The position numbers were made by a program, and so were the translations under genes. A stretch of DNA of 64,000 nt, taken from NCBI RefSeq assembly GCF_003323745.1, contig NZ_QOIL01000009.1, positions 1-64,000 of the forward strand, read 5' to 3'. A model generated the notes under the pieces. That model was given only the letters and a program-made list of their open reading frames with translations, ran no database searches and was not told the DNA's origin. Below are positions 53,715 through 63,414 of this stretch, one piece after another (the first letter of the stretch is position 1; each line of letters starts with the position of its first letter). Source of the DNA: Sphaerisporangium album (GTDB lineage Bacteria; Actinomycetota; Actinomycetes; Streptosporangiales; Streptosporangiaceae).

Positions 53715-54494
53715 TCAGGCGGAGGTCCCCGCCGGGGTCGCGTCCCTGCGCGTCCGTGTCAGGTAGATGACGAACGCGAGGATCGTGACCAGGAAGAGCC
53801 CACTGGTGGCCACGGTACCCAACCCCAGGCCTCCGTCGTCGGGGGACTGCGACAGGTAGTCGCCGAGGGACGCCCCGAGCGGGCGGGTCAGGACATAGGC
53901 GATCCAGAAGGTCAGCACCGCGCCGGCGTGCAGGGCGAAGTGGGCGGCGGCCACGATCGCGATCAGCCCGCCGAAGATGAGCGCCGAGGGCCAGTAGCCC
54001 AGGTTGAGGCGCTCGGCGGCCAGGTCGCCCGCGGCGGTGCCGAGCGCGAAGGTGAACAGGATGGCCAGCCAGTAGAAGGCCTCCCGGCGCGGCGTGTAGA
54101 TCGTGTGGATGGAGAGCGTCCGCTCGCGGGCGTACCAGGCCGCGAAGGTGGCCGCCAGGGCGACGGCGAACACGCCGGTCGTCACCTCCAGCGAGACGCC
54201 GAGGTTGTCGGTGAGATTGTCGGTGATCAGCGTGCCCACGATGCTGATCAGCACCACCGCGATCCAGTACACCCCTGGCGAGTACCGCGGGGACCGGAAC
54301 TGGACGTACAAGGCAATGATCAGGAGCACGCTCATGACGAGGGAGGTGCCGGTCAGTCCGAGCCCGAGGTTCTGGTTCAGAAAGTCGGCCGCCGTCTCCC
54401 CCACCGTCGTGCACAGGACCTTGATGATCCAGAAGTAGATCGTGACCTCGGGAACCTTGTTCAGCATCCGGCGTCGAGCCGTCGTGGTCGTCAT
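53715..54494 (-). CDS. Multi-pass membrane protein, COG4705-like
   Basis: The 259-residue protein has about seven hydrophobic helices and a repeated pattern of VGETAADFLNQNLGLG / GTLITDNLTDNLGVS / GTAAGDLAAERLNLG segments, each acidic and helix-flanking. This fits an uncharacterised COG4705 membrane-protein family. The three similar acidic motifs suggest internal duplication and a possible cation-binding or transport role. It lies immediately upstream of the response regulator, which may control or sense through it. Confidence 0.75.
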   Translation of the reverse strand: MTTTTARRRMLNKVPEVTIYFWIIKVLCTTVGETAADFLNQNLGLGLTGTSLVMSVLLIIALYVQFRSPRYSPGVYWIAVVLISIVGTLITDNLTDNLGVSLEVTTGVFAVALAATFAAWYARERTLSIHTIYTPRREAFYWLAILFTFALGTAAGDLAAERLNLGYWPSALIFGGLIAIVAAAHFALHAGAVLTFWIAYVLTRPLGASLGDYLSQSPDDGGLGLGTVATSGLFLVTILAFVIYLTRTRRDATPAGTSA

Positions 54495-54567
54495 GGCGGG
54501 AGACTGGCACGGCCCACCTGAACACGACCTGACTGCGAGGGGCGTCACGCGACCGTTCTGCCCAGAA

Positions 54568-56022
54568 TCACCATGTTTCGCCGGTGGACTCCACGGGGGT
54601 CGGCGCCCGCTCACCGTCGTGGTCGTCCGCCAGAGGCAGGTCCAGGACGAAGCAGGCGCCGCGGCCGGAGGCGTCGGCGATGTCCAGGGTGCCGTGGTGG
54701 GCGCGGGCGATGTCGCGGGCGATGGCCAGGCCCAGGCCCGTGCCGCCCTGATCACGGCCGCGGGCGGTGTCCAGCCGGGTGAACCGCTGGAAGACCACCT
54801 CGCGATCTGCCTCGGGGATGCCGGGCCCGTCGTCGGTGACGGTCAGCTCCGCCCGGCCGCCGCCGGCCCGCAGCCGTACCCCGACGCGGCGGGACGCGTG
54901 GCGCTGGGCGTTGTCCAGCAGATTGCCCAGCAGCCGGGCGATCTGCCGTGGCACCACCTCGACGCACACGCCCGGCTGAACGTCCAGATGGACGGGGTGC
55001 CGATCGCCGGCCCGCCGCGTGGTCTCGGTAGTCACCAGCCGGCTCAGGTCGAGCACGCACAGATCGCCGGGGCGGACGGCGCCCACCTGGGCGAGCAGCA
55101 GCAGATCGGTGATGATGGCCTGCAAGCGGTCGACGTCCCGCAACGCGTGCTGGAGCACGTGCGGCAGGTCGGTCTCGTCGGGATGCAGCTCGGCCTCTTC
55201 CAACTGGGCGCGCAGCCCCGCCAGGGGGGTGCGCAGCTCGTGGGAGGCGTCGGAGGTGAAGCGGCGCTGCTGGTCCAGCATCCGTTGCAGCCCCGCGCGT
55301 ACCTGCTGCTCGGCGTCGCGCGACCGCTCCAGGCGTTCCAGGGTCTGGTTGATGGTGCCGGCGAGCCGGGCGATCTCGTCCTCGCCGCGCGGCTGGGGCA
55401 CCCGGGTGGCCAGGTCGCTGGCGGTGATGTGGGCGAGCTCGGAGCGGATGGCCTCCACCGGGCGCAGCGTGCGGCCGGAGATCGTCCACGCCGCCCAGGT
55501 GGCCAGCGCGACCAGAAGGACCGCCTCGACGGCGAACAGCCCGTCCAGCTTCGCGGACGAGACCGCGCTGGGGGCGGCCCTGCCGGCGTAGACCACCGGC
55601 GAGCCGGACGCGGGCGACACGCGCAGGGCCGAGACGAGCAGGCACGGACGACCTGGCCTGCACACCTGTACGTCCTGTGCCGGATCCTCCGCCGTCGGCC
55701 AGGCCGCGACCAGGGCCGGGCCGCGGGCCTGCGACGACGCGGCGATGACCCGCCGGCCGGGAGCCACCACCTGCACCAGGTCGACGCCGGGCGTGGACGG
55801 CGTGATCGTGGCGGTCAGCCGCCCGCTCCGGGCCACCGCGGCGGTCAGCTCGGCCTGGCGGCGGCTGTGCTGCCACACGCCCTGGCTGATCGCCGTACGC
55901 GCCACCAGCCCGCCGACCAGCGCCGCCGGCACCAGGAGCACCACCGTGATGAGCGCCACCAGCACGGTGATCCGTGCCCGGATGGATCTCAGACGCGAAT
56001 GTCGGACAGGTCTGGTTGTCAT
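54568..56022 (-). CDS. Second sensor histidine kinase, no adjacent regulator of its own
   Basis: The 484-residue kinase has two membrane helices, an extracytoplasmic sensor with a CRPGRPC disulphide-like pair, HAMP (ISGRTLRPVEAIRSELAHI), phosphoacceptor DASHELRTPLAG and HATPase (LLDNAQRHA, TDDGPGIP, GTGLGLAIARDI). There is no response regulator upstream; the nearest is at 53023-53688, beyond one membrane gene on the same strand. It may feed the same regulator as the kinase at 51671 or be an orphan. Confidence 0.9.
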   Translation of the reverse strand: MTTRPVRHSRLRSIRARITVLVALITVVLLVPAALVGGLVARTAISQGVWQHSRRQAELTAAVARSGRLTATITPSTPGVDLVQVVAPGRRVIAASSQARGPALVAAWPTAEDPAQDVQVCRPGRPCLLVSALRVSPASGSPVVYAGRAAPSAVSSAKLDGLFAVEAVLLVALATWAAWTISGRTLRPVEAIRSELAHITASDLATRVPQPRGEDEIARLAGTINQTLERLERSRDAEQQVRAGLQRMLDQQRRFTSDASHELRTPLAGLRAQLEEAELHPDETDLPHVLQHALRDVDRLQAIITDLLLLAQVGAVRPGDLCVLDLSRLVTTETTRRAGDRHPVHLDVQPGVCVEVVPRQIARLLGNLLDNAQRHASRRVGVRLRAGGGRAELTVTDDGPGIPEADREVVFQRFTRLDTARGRDQGGTGLGLAIARDIARAHHGTLDIADASGRGACFVLDLPLADDHDGERAPTPVESTGETW

Positions 56023-56283
56023 GCTCGCCCCCGCACAGCATGATCGAAATGCGAATTCCGGGTGAGATCAGGTTGTCGCGCTCAGCGGACCCGGCCCGTG
56101 CCGTCCTGGACTGTGGGTTCGGCGCCGAGGCCGCCCCACAGGGAGATCTGCGAAATGACGGCGAGCGTCGCGCCCGCTACCGTGGGACCGGCTCGCCACT
56201 GTCAGGTTAGCTCCCGTTTCGCACCTTGTGAATTTGACCACTCGGTTCCGGTAGAGCCGAGAAGCGGAGGGCCCGGCACGGCG

Positions 56284-57375
56284 TCAGGCAAGGCCGGCGA
56301 GGCGGAGGCGAGCCCACGCGTTGTTGACGTAGCCCAGCGGGTTCCACAGCGACGCGGGCGATTCGGGCTGCAGGGCGGCGGTGGAATCCCAGGCGCGCGC
56401 GGTGACCACGGTCTCGCCCGGGGGCAGGTCGACGGTGATCCGCCAGTGCTGCCAGGTCCACGGACCTTCGGGGGCGTCGAGTTCGGCCTGGGCCCAGGTG
56501 CGGCCGTCGTCCAGGGAGACGTCCAGCCGGGTGACGGCGCGGTCGTCGCCGGCCAAGGCGTAGCCGGTGACCTCGACCGGCCCGGCGGGCACGGGGGCCG
56601 CGCCGTCGGGCCAAAGGATGTCGCAGTTGAGCGCCACCGGCCCCAGAGGCACGCCGTCGCCCGGCCGGACCTGGGCGGGATCGGCGTCGGGCGGCAGCAG
56701 ACGGTAGGCGACGGCCTGGAAGTAGTTGCGCGACGGCTCGGCCCGCGCGGTGATCCGCTGGAGCCATTTGACGCTGCGGGCGCCGATCCAGCCGGGGACG
56801 ACGACGCGCAGCGGCCCGCCGTGGACCCGAGGCAGCGGCCGGTCGTTCATCGCCCAGGCCAGCAGCACCTCGTCCGCCAGCGCCTTGGCCACCGGAATGG
56901 AGCCGCCGAAGGGCTGGGGCGGATCGGCGTCCTCCGAGACGTCCGGGGCGGTGAAGGCGACGAAGGCCGCCTGAGGGAGCAGGCCCGCCTCGGCCAGGAC
57001 ATCGGCCAGGCGCACACCGCTCCAGCGCGCGGTTGAGGTCGCGCCGGGCCCCCAGGGCTCCTGACCGGGAATGTCCCGCACCTCCAGCAGGCCCGCGCGG
57101 CGGTTGCCCGCGCACTGCAGCGTCGCCGTGACCTCCCGCCGCTCGAACCCGTCCCGCAGCCGGTCCAGCGACAGCCTCAACGGCCGCCGGACCAGCCCGT
57201 CGACCTCCAGACGCCACAGGCCCTCGTCGACCTCGGGGATCGGGCCGTGGTTGCGGCTGTAGAAGGTGTCCACCGCCGTGATCGGACGCCCGGCCAGCGC
57301 GCACCGCGGCGGCTCCGCGTTGAAAGGCTCCCGAGTGTGCACGACCATGTCGCCCCGCTTGCCCCACAGCGTCAT
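56284..57375 (-). CDS. Molybdopterin-dependent sulfite oxidase-family oxidoreductase
   Basis: The 363-residue protein has the sulfite-oxidase fold. The molybdenum-ligand Cys 88 lies in VTATLQCAGNRR; GGPLRVVVPGWIGARSVKWL follows, and the C-terminal dimerisation domain contains VSLDDGRTWAQAEL. There is no Tat or Sec signal, so it would act in the cytoplasm. No heme domain or partner cytochrome is adjacent. The substrate may be sulfite or another oxyanion. Confidence 0.88.
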   Translation of the reverse strand: MTLWGKRGDMVVHTREPFNAEPPRCALAGRPITAVDTFYSRNHGPIPEVDEGLWRLEVDGLVRRPLRLSLDRLRDGFERREVTATLQCAGNRRAGLLEVRDIPGQEPWGPGATSTARWSGVRLADVLAEAGLLPQAAFVAFTAPDVSEDADPPQPFGGSIPVAKALADEVLLAWAMNDRPLPRVHGGPLRVVVPGWIGARSVKWLQRITARAEPSRNYFQAVAYRLLPPDADPAQVRPGDGVPLGPVALNCDILWPDGAAPVPAGPVEVTGYALAGDDRAVTRLDVSLDDGRTWAQAELDAPEGPWTWQHWRITVDLPPGETVVTARAWDSTAALQPESPASLWNPLGYVNNAWARLRLAGLA

Positions 57376-57496
57376 ACTGCCTGCCTACCCCCGTCCTTCC
57401 GCCGGATCCGCGGGCGACCGGCGTTTTACCCGACGGGTACCGGAAGCTAGGGAGAACGCGAACGGTACCCGCCGGCTACGGCGAGCGGACCCATGG

Positions 57497-57556
57497 CCCG
57501 TCCGCGGGGACCGGGGACCGTCCGCGGCGCCGGATCGGGCCGACGCCGCGGACGGG
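57497..57556. terminator. Hairpin after the GH76 gene
   Basis: CCCGTCCGCGG (57497-57507) and CCGCGGACGGG (57546-57556) are perfect 11-bp arms, with a further CCGTCCGCGG copy in the loop that could pair alternatively. It directly follows the GH76 stop on the minus strand. Confidence 0.6.
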
Positions 57557-57560
57557 TACG

Positions 57561-59012
57561 TCAGGGGGCGGCGTTGAGCAGGTCGAGCGCGCTGTGCTGG
57601 CAGCTGTGGTTGGTGGGGACGAACGGCCCGGCCCAGTGGCTGCCGTAGGCGTCGAGGGTGTCGCGATCGGCGGCGTAGGCGGTGTCGGCGTTGCGCCGCA
57701 GGTAGGTGTTGTACGCGCCGCCGGTGGCGGTGTTCAGCGCGCCGAGGCCGCGGATCGCCGCGCCCTTGAACGACGCTCCGTCACCGCTACAGGTGTTGCT
57801 CTCGTTGGGTTCGCGCAGGATGCCGCCGGGGCTGAGATAGGTGCTGGTGGTGAGCGCGTCGCCGATGCGGCGCGCCGTGGCGAGCGCGTTCGCGTCGCCG
57901 GTGACCTTGTTGAGCTGCACCAGCGCGTTGATCAGCACGCCCTGGTTGTAGGTCCAGGTGGTGTCGCCGTTGTTCCTGCAGGTGCTCAGATCGATGCCGT
58001 CGTTGACCAGGTTGGAGCCGTTCAGCATGCCGGTGCTCTGGAACCACGTCCAGGCGGCCTGCGCGCGGCCGCGGTAGACGGTGTCGCCCGGGATGCGCTG
58101 GGACAACGCGGCGTTGAGCTGGATGTAGAGGCTGTTCTCGATGGCGTTCTTGTTCGCCCGGTCGGTCTTCCACCACACGCCGCCGCCGCAGCGGGTGTCC
58201 CAGTAGTTGTACATGTGGTCGGCGTCGGCGCGGGCGGTGTTCAGGTACCGGCCGTCGCCGGTCATGTCGTAGGCGGCCACCCAGGCCAGGCCCCACCAGC
58301 CGGTGTCGTCGAGGTACTCGTTGCGGAACTGCCCCTGCCGTGAGTTGACGTTCTTGTCGTAGGTGTTGGCGATGGCGTACGAGTAGCTGCCCATGCCGCT
58401 GCGCCGCATGTTCTCGATCAGGGCCGTGAGCGCGTTCGCGCCCGTCCACCACCCGTTTCCGTCGAACAGGCCGGTGCCGCGGTCGTAGCGCATCATCAGC
58501 GCGGTCGCCGCCGCCGTGCGCCGGTCCCACGCGTTCCAGGTGCTGCGGGTCCAGGGCGTGCAGGTGATCTCGGGCCGGTCGCCCGCCTTCCCGCAGGCCC
58601 GCAGGGCGCCGACGCCCTGGTTCGCCCAGTCGTCGACGTTGAACATGGCGGTGCGCCAGCCCCGCGACCCGGCCGGGATCGCGGTGGCGCCGAGGCGGCT
58701 GTCGACCCAGGTGCGGCCGCCGTCGAACGAGCGGTCCAGCCACACCTCGTCTCCGGGGTTGCCGGTCTCGACGGACGCCCAGGCCATGGCGTCGGTGTCG
58801 TTGACGTGGACGACGAAGCGCCGCCCGTACAGGGTGCCGGACACGGGTTGCCGGTCGGACGGGGAGAGCGCGGGGTCGCGCCCGTCGCAGTAGCGGTTGC
58901 AGATCGTCGCGGCCTCGGCCGGAGCGGCGGGGACGACGGCGAGCGCCGTCGGCACCAGAGCGGCGAGGAGCAACGCGGGGATCGTGAGGGGAAGGCGCCA
59001 TCGTGTCTTCAA
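57561..59012 (-). CDS. Secreted GH76 alpha-1,6-mannanase-type hydrolase
   Basis: The 483-residue protein starts with a Sec signal peptide (KTRWRLPLTIPALLLAALVP, cleavage after AEAA). A sugar-binding-like beta domain (residues 40-140) follows, then a GH76 (alpha/alpha)6 barrel with the catalytic pair Asp 235-Asp 236 in YLDDTGWWGLAW. GH76 enzymes cut alpha-1,6-mannan of fungal or mycobacterial-type walls. I chose the TTG at 59010-59012 because GGAG lies five bases upstream and the signal peptide starts there. The longer frame from 59114 adds 34 residues before the signal. Confidence 0.85.
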   Translation of the reverse strand: MKTRWRLPLTIPALLLAALVPTALAVVPAAPAEAATICNRYCDGRDPALSPSDRQPVSGTLYGRRFVVHVNDTDAMAWASVETGNPGDEVWLDRSFDGGRTWVDSRLGATAIPAGSRGWRTAMFNVDDWANQGVGALRACGKAGDRPEITCTPWTRSTWNAWDRRTAAATALMMRYDRGTGLFDGNGWWTGANALTALIENMRRSGMGSYSYAIANTYDKNVNSRQGQFRNEYLDDTGWWGLAWVAAYDMTGDGRYLNTARADADHMYNYWDTRCGGGVWWKTDRANKNAIENSLYIQLNAALSQRIPGDTVYRGRAQAAWTWFQSTGMLNGSNLVNDGIDLSTCRNNGDTTWTYNQGVLINALVQLNKVTGDANALATARRIGDALTTSTYLSPGGILREPNESNTCSGDGASFKGAAIRGLGALNTATGGAYNTYLRRNADTAYAADRDTLDAYGSHWAGPFVPTNHSCQHSALDLLNAAP

Positions 59013-59099
59013 TGCGGCTCCAAGATCGGACCAGACTGGGGGGTGAACCAGTCCGACGAGCGATGCGACACGCGTAACGAAAGATGAATTACGGCCGCA

Positions 59100-59113
59100 T
59101 GTCAACGTTGTCA
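59100..59113. promoter_or_regulatory. Palindrome upstream of the GH76 gene
   Basis: TGTCAACGTTGTCA has a perfect CAACGTTG centre and near-symmetric ends, resembling LacI/GntR operators. It is 88 bases upstream of the GH76 start and 47 bases after the aldehyde dehydrogenase stop. Confidence 0.45.
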
Positions 59114-59159
59114 CACACGCCGGTCACCGGCGATGGTGAGGAGACGCGACCGGTGCCCG

Positions 59160-60584
59160 TCAGCCGTGGGAGAAGCCGATCGCCGATGTGGTCTCGAAGC
59201 TGCGGATCAGCTTCTTGTTGAGGAACTCCTGGATCCCCAGATCGGACAGTTCCCTGCCGTACCCGGAGCACTTGATGCCACCAAAGGGCAGTTCGGGACG
59301 CGAGGAGGTCGGATGGTTGATCCACACCATGCCGGTGTCCAGCCGCTCGGCGACCCGGCGCGCCCGGTCCAGGTCACGGCAGAAGACCGCGCCACCCAGG
59401 CCGTACGGGTTGTCGTTGGCCAGCGCGACGGCCTCGTCCTCGTCGGCGACCTGGTACACCACGGCCACCGGCCCGAACAGCTCCTCGTCGTACGCCCGCA
59501 TGCCGGGCCGCACGTCGACGAGGATCGTGGCGTCCATGAACGCGCCGGGCCGGTCGGGGCGCCCGCCGCCGATGACGAGCGTCGCGCCCTGGCTCACGGT
59601 GTCGCGCACCTGCGCCGCGAGGTTCTCGGCGGCCTTCTCCGAGGAGAGGGGCGCGAGCGTCGTCGCCGGGTCGAGGGGGTCCCCCGGGGCGAACTCCGCG
59701 AACCGGTCGCGCAGCCGTTCCACGAACTCGACGAACAGGTCACCCACAATGATCATGCGCTTGGCGCTCACGCAGCTCTGCCCCATGTTGGACATGCGCC
59801 CGACGACCGCCGCCTCCACGGTGCGGTCGAAGTCCTTGCCGTCGAGCACGATGAACGGGTCGCTGCCCCCGAGTTCGAGCACCGTCTTCTCGATGTTGCG
59901 TCCGGCGCGCTCGGCCGTCCTCTCGCCCGCGCGATCGCTCCCGGTCAGGGAGACGCCCTGGATCAGCCGGTTGTCGATGACGCGGCCGATCCCCGCCGCC
60001 GGGACGAGCAGGTTGGTGTAGACGCCCTCCGGGGCGCCGGCGTCGCGGAACAGCCGTTCGAGCAGGATGGCCGACTGCGGGCAGTTGCTGGCGTGCTTGA
60101 GCAGGATCGTGTTCCCGGCCACGAGGTTCGGCGCGGCGAAGCGGGCGACCTGGTAGAGCGGGTAGTTCCACGGCATGATGCCGAGGAGCGGCCCGAGCGG
60201 CCGGTTGGCCACCACTGCGGATCCCTCGTCGACGGGCACCGTCCGGTCGGTGAGCATGCCCGGCCCGTGCTGCCCGTAGTACCGCAGGATGTCGGCCACG
60301 AGATCGACCTCGTCGTAGCTCTCGCCGATGCGCTTGCCCATCTCCAGGGTGATGGTGCGGGCGAACTCGTCCTTGCGCTCCACCAGCAGCTCGCCGGCCA
60401 TGCGGACGACCGCCGCGCGCTCGGCGGCGGCGAGCCACCTCCAGCTCTGGAAGGCGTCGTGCGCCGTTTCGACGGCCCGGTCGAGCTCCTCCTCGGTCAT
60501 GGCGGGGAACTCGCGTATCACCTCGTTGGTGTACGGGTTGACGCTGGAGATCGACGTGCGCGTGACGGACGGCGTGGCGGTCAT
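59160..60584 (-). CDS. Aldehyde dehydrogenase, succinate-semialdehyde dehydrogenase-like
   Basis: The 474-residue NAD(P)-dependent enzyme has the catalytic Glu in LELGGSDPF and Cys in [11 protein letters not shown], with cofactor-loop LTGSDRAGE and [10 protein letters not shown]. It is closest in feel to GabD-type semialdehyde dehydrogenases. GGAGGAAG lies just before the ATG at 60584. It is divergent from the LacI gene at 60882 and not obviously linked to the sugar operon. Confidence 0.9.
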   Translation of the reverse strand: MTATPSVTRTSISSVNPYTNEVIREFPAMTEEELDRAVETAHDAFQSWRWLAAAERAAVVRMAGELLVERKDEFARTITLEMGKRIGESYDEVDLVADILRYYGQHGPGMLTDRTVPVDEGSAVVANRPLGPLLGIMPWNYPLYQVARFAAPNLVAGNTILLKHASNCPQSAILLERLFRDAGAPEGVYTNLLVPAAGIGRVIDNRLIQGVSLTGSDRAGERTAERAGRNIEKTVLELGGSDPFIVLDGKDFDRTVEAAVVGRMSNMGQSCVSAKRMIIVGDLFVEFVERLRDRFAEFAPGDPLDPATTLAPLSSEKAAENLAAQVRDTVSQGATLVIGGGRPDRPGAFMDATILVDVRPGMRAYDEELFGPVAVVYQVADEDEAVALANDNPYGLGGAVFCRDLDRARRVAERLDTGMVWINHPTSSRPELPFGGIKCSGYGRELSDLGIQEFLNKKLIRSFETTSAIGFSHG

Positions 60585-60778
60585 GATCTTCCTCCGCTCA
60601 GCGGACCGCCGGCGTTGGATGAACCGTTTCTGCCAGTGGACGGCGGCCGGCCCCTCGTGCCGTCGCCCGGTCATCTCACCGGCGAAATGTCGTTGTTTCG
60701 ATGCTATCAGGGCAGGTCACGGCCGCCGGTCCGCATGTCGTACCCGCCCGGCACCGCCCCGCGCGCAGAAGCTGGGGA

Positions 60779-60790
60779 AAAACCGCTTAA
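60779..60790. promoter_or_regulatory. Possible operator upstream of the third LacI gene
   Basis: AAAACCGCTTAA matches the perfect palindrome TAAAGCGCTTTA at 62003-62014 at 9 of 12 positions, suggesting autoregulation by the same repressor. Confidence 0.35.
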
Positions 60791-60881
60791 GTCGAGCCGG
60801 CCGTAGGCGTGTACGGGACACGAGTCTCCGCCCAGCTTACGATTGCTGAACCGAGGAAGTTCAGTCGCCGGAGGTCCCGCA

Positions 60882-61910
60882 GTGAAGCGACCGACCATGG
60901 CGGACATCGCCAGGGAGGCGGGAGTGTCGAAGGGCGCCGTCTCCTACGCCCTCAACGGCCGGGCGGGGGTCTCCGACGAGACACGGCGGCGCATCCTGGC
61001 CATCGCCGACCAGCTCGGGTTCCGCGCCAACAGCGCCGCACGGGCTCTGGCGGGCGCCCAGGCCAAGGTCGTCGGCCTGGCCCTGCCGCGCCCGCCCGCC
61101 ACGCTCGGCGTCGAGCCGTTCTTCATGGAGCTGATCAGCGGCCTCGAAGCCGAGCTGTCCACGCGCTCGTACGCCCTGCTGCTGCAGACGGTTCCGGACG
61201 AGACCGGAGAGATCGGCTTGTACCGGCGCTGGTGGAGCGAGAGCCGGGTGGACGGGGTGCTGGTCTGCGACCTGCGCGTCCACGACCAGCGCGTCACGAT
61301 CCTTCGCGAGCTGGGCCTGCCGGCGGTCGTGATCGGCCCGCCGAGCTCGGCGGGGGGCCTGGCCAGCATCTGGTCCGACGACCAGATCTCGATGACGGAG
61401 GCCGTGGAGTACCTGGTCGCGCTCGGTCATCGCAGGATCGCCCGCGTCGGCGGCATCCCGCGGCTCGCCCACACCGCGATCCGGACGCGGGCCTTCGGGG
61501 AGGCCTGCGAACGGCTGGGCATCACGGAGGCGACGACCGTCTCGACCGACTACACCGGCGAGAACGGCGCCCAGGTCACCCGGGCTCTGCTGTGCAGGCA
61601 GGCCAGGCCCACCGCGCTCGTCTACGACAACGACATCATGGCGATCGCGGGCCTCGGCGTCGCCCATGAGCTCGGGCTTCGCGTCCCGGCCGACCTCTCC
61701 ATCGTGGCCTGGGACGATTCGCCGCTCTGCCGGCTGGTCGGCCCGCCACTGACCGCCCTGAGCCGCGACATCAGCGCGCACGGCGTCCAGGCGGCCAGAA
61801 TGCTGCTGAGCGCCATGGAGGGCTCGCCCGTCGAGGACGTCCATGACGAGCCCGCCCACCTCAGCCCGCGGGGCAGCACCGCCCCGCCGCCGCAGGGCTC
61901 CCGCCCCTAG
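60882..61910 (+). CDS. LacI-family repressor of the third sugar importer
   Basis: The 342-residue protein has the LacI helix-turn-helix MADIAREAGVSKGAVSYALN and a sugar-sensor domain (ALVYDNDIMAIAGLGVAHEL, LSIVAWDDSPLC). The GTG at 60882 has GGAGG seven bases upstream. It is followed on the same strand by a binding-protein gene and a permease gene, and the palindrome TAAAGCGCTTTA between them is its likely operator. Confidence 0.87.
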   Translation: MKRPTMADIAREAGVSKGAVSYALNGRAGVSDETRRRILAIADQLGFRANSAARALAGAQAKVVGLALPRPPATLGVEPFFMELISGLEAELSTRSYALLLQTVPDETGEIGLYRRWWSESRVDGVLVCDLRVHDQRVTILRELGLPAVVIGPPSSAGGLASIWSDDQISMTEAVEYLVALGHRRIARVGGIPRLAHTAIRTRAFGEACERLGITEATTVSTDYTGENGAQVTRALLCRQARPTALVYDNDIMAIAGLGVAHELGLRVPADLSIVAWDDSPLCRLVGPPLTALSRDISAHGVQAARMLLSAMEGSPVEDVHDEPAHLSPRGSTAPPPQGSRP

Positions 61911-62002
61911 TCAGGAAACCTGGTTGTAACGGTTCCACATCAAGGGCCGCCGACCGCTTTACACGTGCCGCCCGCTGCGCGCACCATTTCGCTCACTTGG
62001 GA

Positions 62003-62014
62003 TAAAGCGCTTTA
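62003..62014 (+). promoter_or_regulatory. LacI-type operator upstream of the third importer
   Basis: TAAAGCGCTTTA is a perfect 12-bp palindrome in an AT-rich context (GGGATAAAGCGCTTTATATACC region), 57 bases before the binding-protein ATG. The following TATATA may be part of the -10 region. Confidence 0.65.
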
Positions 62015-62070
62015 TATACCACCGCCTCAAGGCACTTCCGCGTGCCGGGAAATCCCTATGGACGGACGAC

Positions 62071-63406
62071 ATGGAATTACGCAGCCTCGACAGGACCCTG
62101 GCCGGAATCGTTCTGGCCGCGACGCTCCCGCTGGCCACCGCGTGCGGCGCCGGCCAGACCACTCCGGACGCCGGCGCCCCGGCCCCCACGGCGCCGGCGG
62201 ACCCCGCCACCCTCACCGGTGAGATCACGGTGCTGACCAACAGGACCGACCTGGTGACCGACGGGACGCTGAAGAAGTACGCCGCCGAGTTCGGCAGGAC
62301 CTACCCGAAGGTGACGGTGAAGTTCGAGGGGATCACCGACTACGAGGGCGAGGTCAAGATCCGCATGAACACCGACAACTACGGTGACGTGCTGCTGATC
62401 CCCAACACGATCGCCAGGGACGACTATCCCAAGTTCTTCGACGCCCTCGGCCCGGCCACCGAGATCGGCAGGAAGTACATGTACACCCAGAAGGGCGAGG
62501 TCGGCGGCGCCGTCTACGGCATTCCGGGGTTCAACTCCGCCAACGGGCTGGGTCTACAACAAGGACGTCTGGGCCAAGGCCGGCATCACCGACTGGCCCA
62601 AGACCCCCGCGGAGTTCCTGGCCGACCTACAGGCCATCAAGGACAGGACCGACGCGATCCCGTACTACACCAACTACAAGGACGGCTGGCCGCTGACCGC
62701 CTGGACCAGCGTGCTCGGCTCGCCCTCCTGCGACGCCAAGGCCGGCGACGCCCTGGCCACCTCCACCGACCCCTGGGCCACCGGCGGCGATCTCAACGTC
62801 GGCGACTCCCTGCTGTTCGACATCGTGAACAAGAAGCTGTCGGAGGAGGACCCCACCACCACCAACTGGGAGGACTCCAAAGGACAACTGGCCACCGGGA
62901 AGATCGCCGGCATGTGGCTGGGGTCCTGGGCGATCGTCCAGATGCGGGACGCGGCCGAGAAGGCGGGCAAGGACCCGTCGGTGATCGGGTACATGCCCTT
63001 CCCCGCGCAGGTGAACGGCAAGTTCTGCTCGATGGTCACCCCGGACTACCTGTACAGCGTGAACGTGCATTCCAAGAACAAGGCCGCCGCGCACGCCTGG
63101 CTGAGGTGGATGCTGGACGAGTCCGGGTTCGCCGACGCCAACCAGGCGATCTCCAGCGTCCGTGGAGCACCGCTGCCGACCGCCCTCAAGCCGTTCGGCG
63201 ACGCGGGCGTCCAGCTCGTGGAGCTGTCCCAGGTCAAGGCCGGACAGGTCAACGCCATCGACAACGCCTCGGAGGTCGGCCTCAACAAGCCCGACTACCG
63301 CCAGCGCCTGATAGACGTCGCCCGCGGCGCCGCGCCCGGCGACGCGAAGTCGGTCTTCGCCGAGCTGACGACCAGGTGGGCCGACGCCGTGAAGATGGGC
63401 GGATAG
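62071..63406 (+). pseudogene. Sugar-binding lipoprotein gene with a one-base frameshift
   Basis: From the ATG at 62071 a lipoprotein signal (LAATLPLATACGAG) leads into a family 1 solute-binding protein. The homologous reading shifts to the next frame near 62545-62547, in a GGG run. Before it the frame reads GIPGFNSANG; after it the other frame reads WVYNKDVWAKAG and continues normally to the TAG at 63404-63406. Removing one G would give an intact protein of about 444 residues. Either the gene is inactive or the base is a sequencing error. It is probably the binding component of the importer whose permease follows. Confidence 0.8.
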
Positions 63407-63414
63407 CGGCGGCG

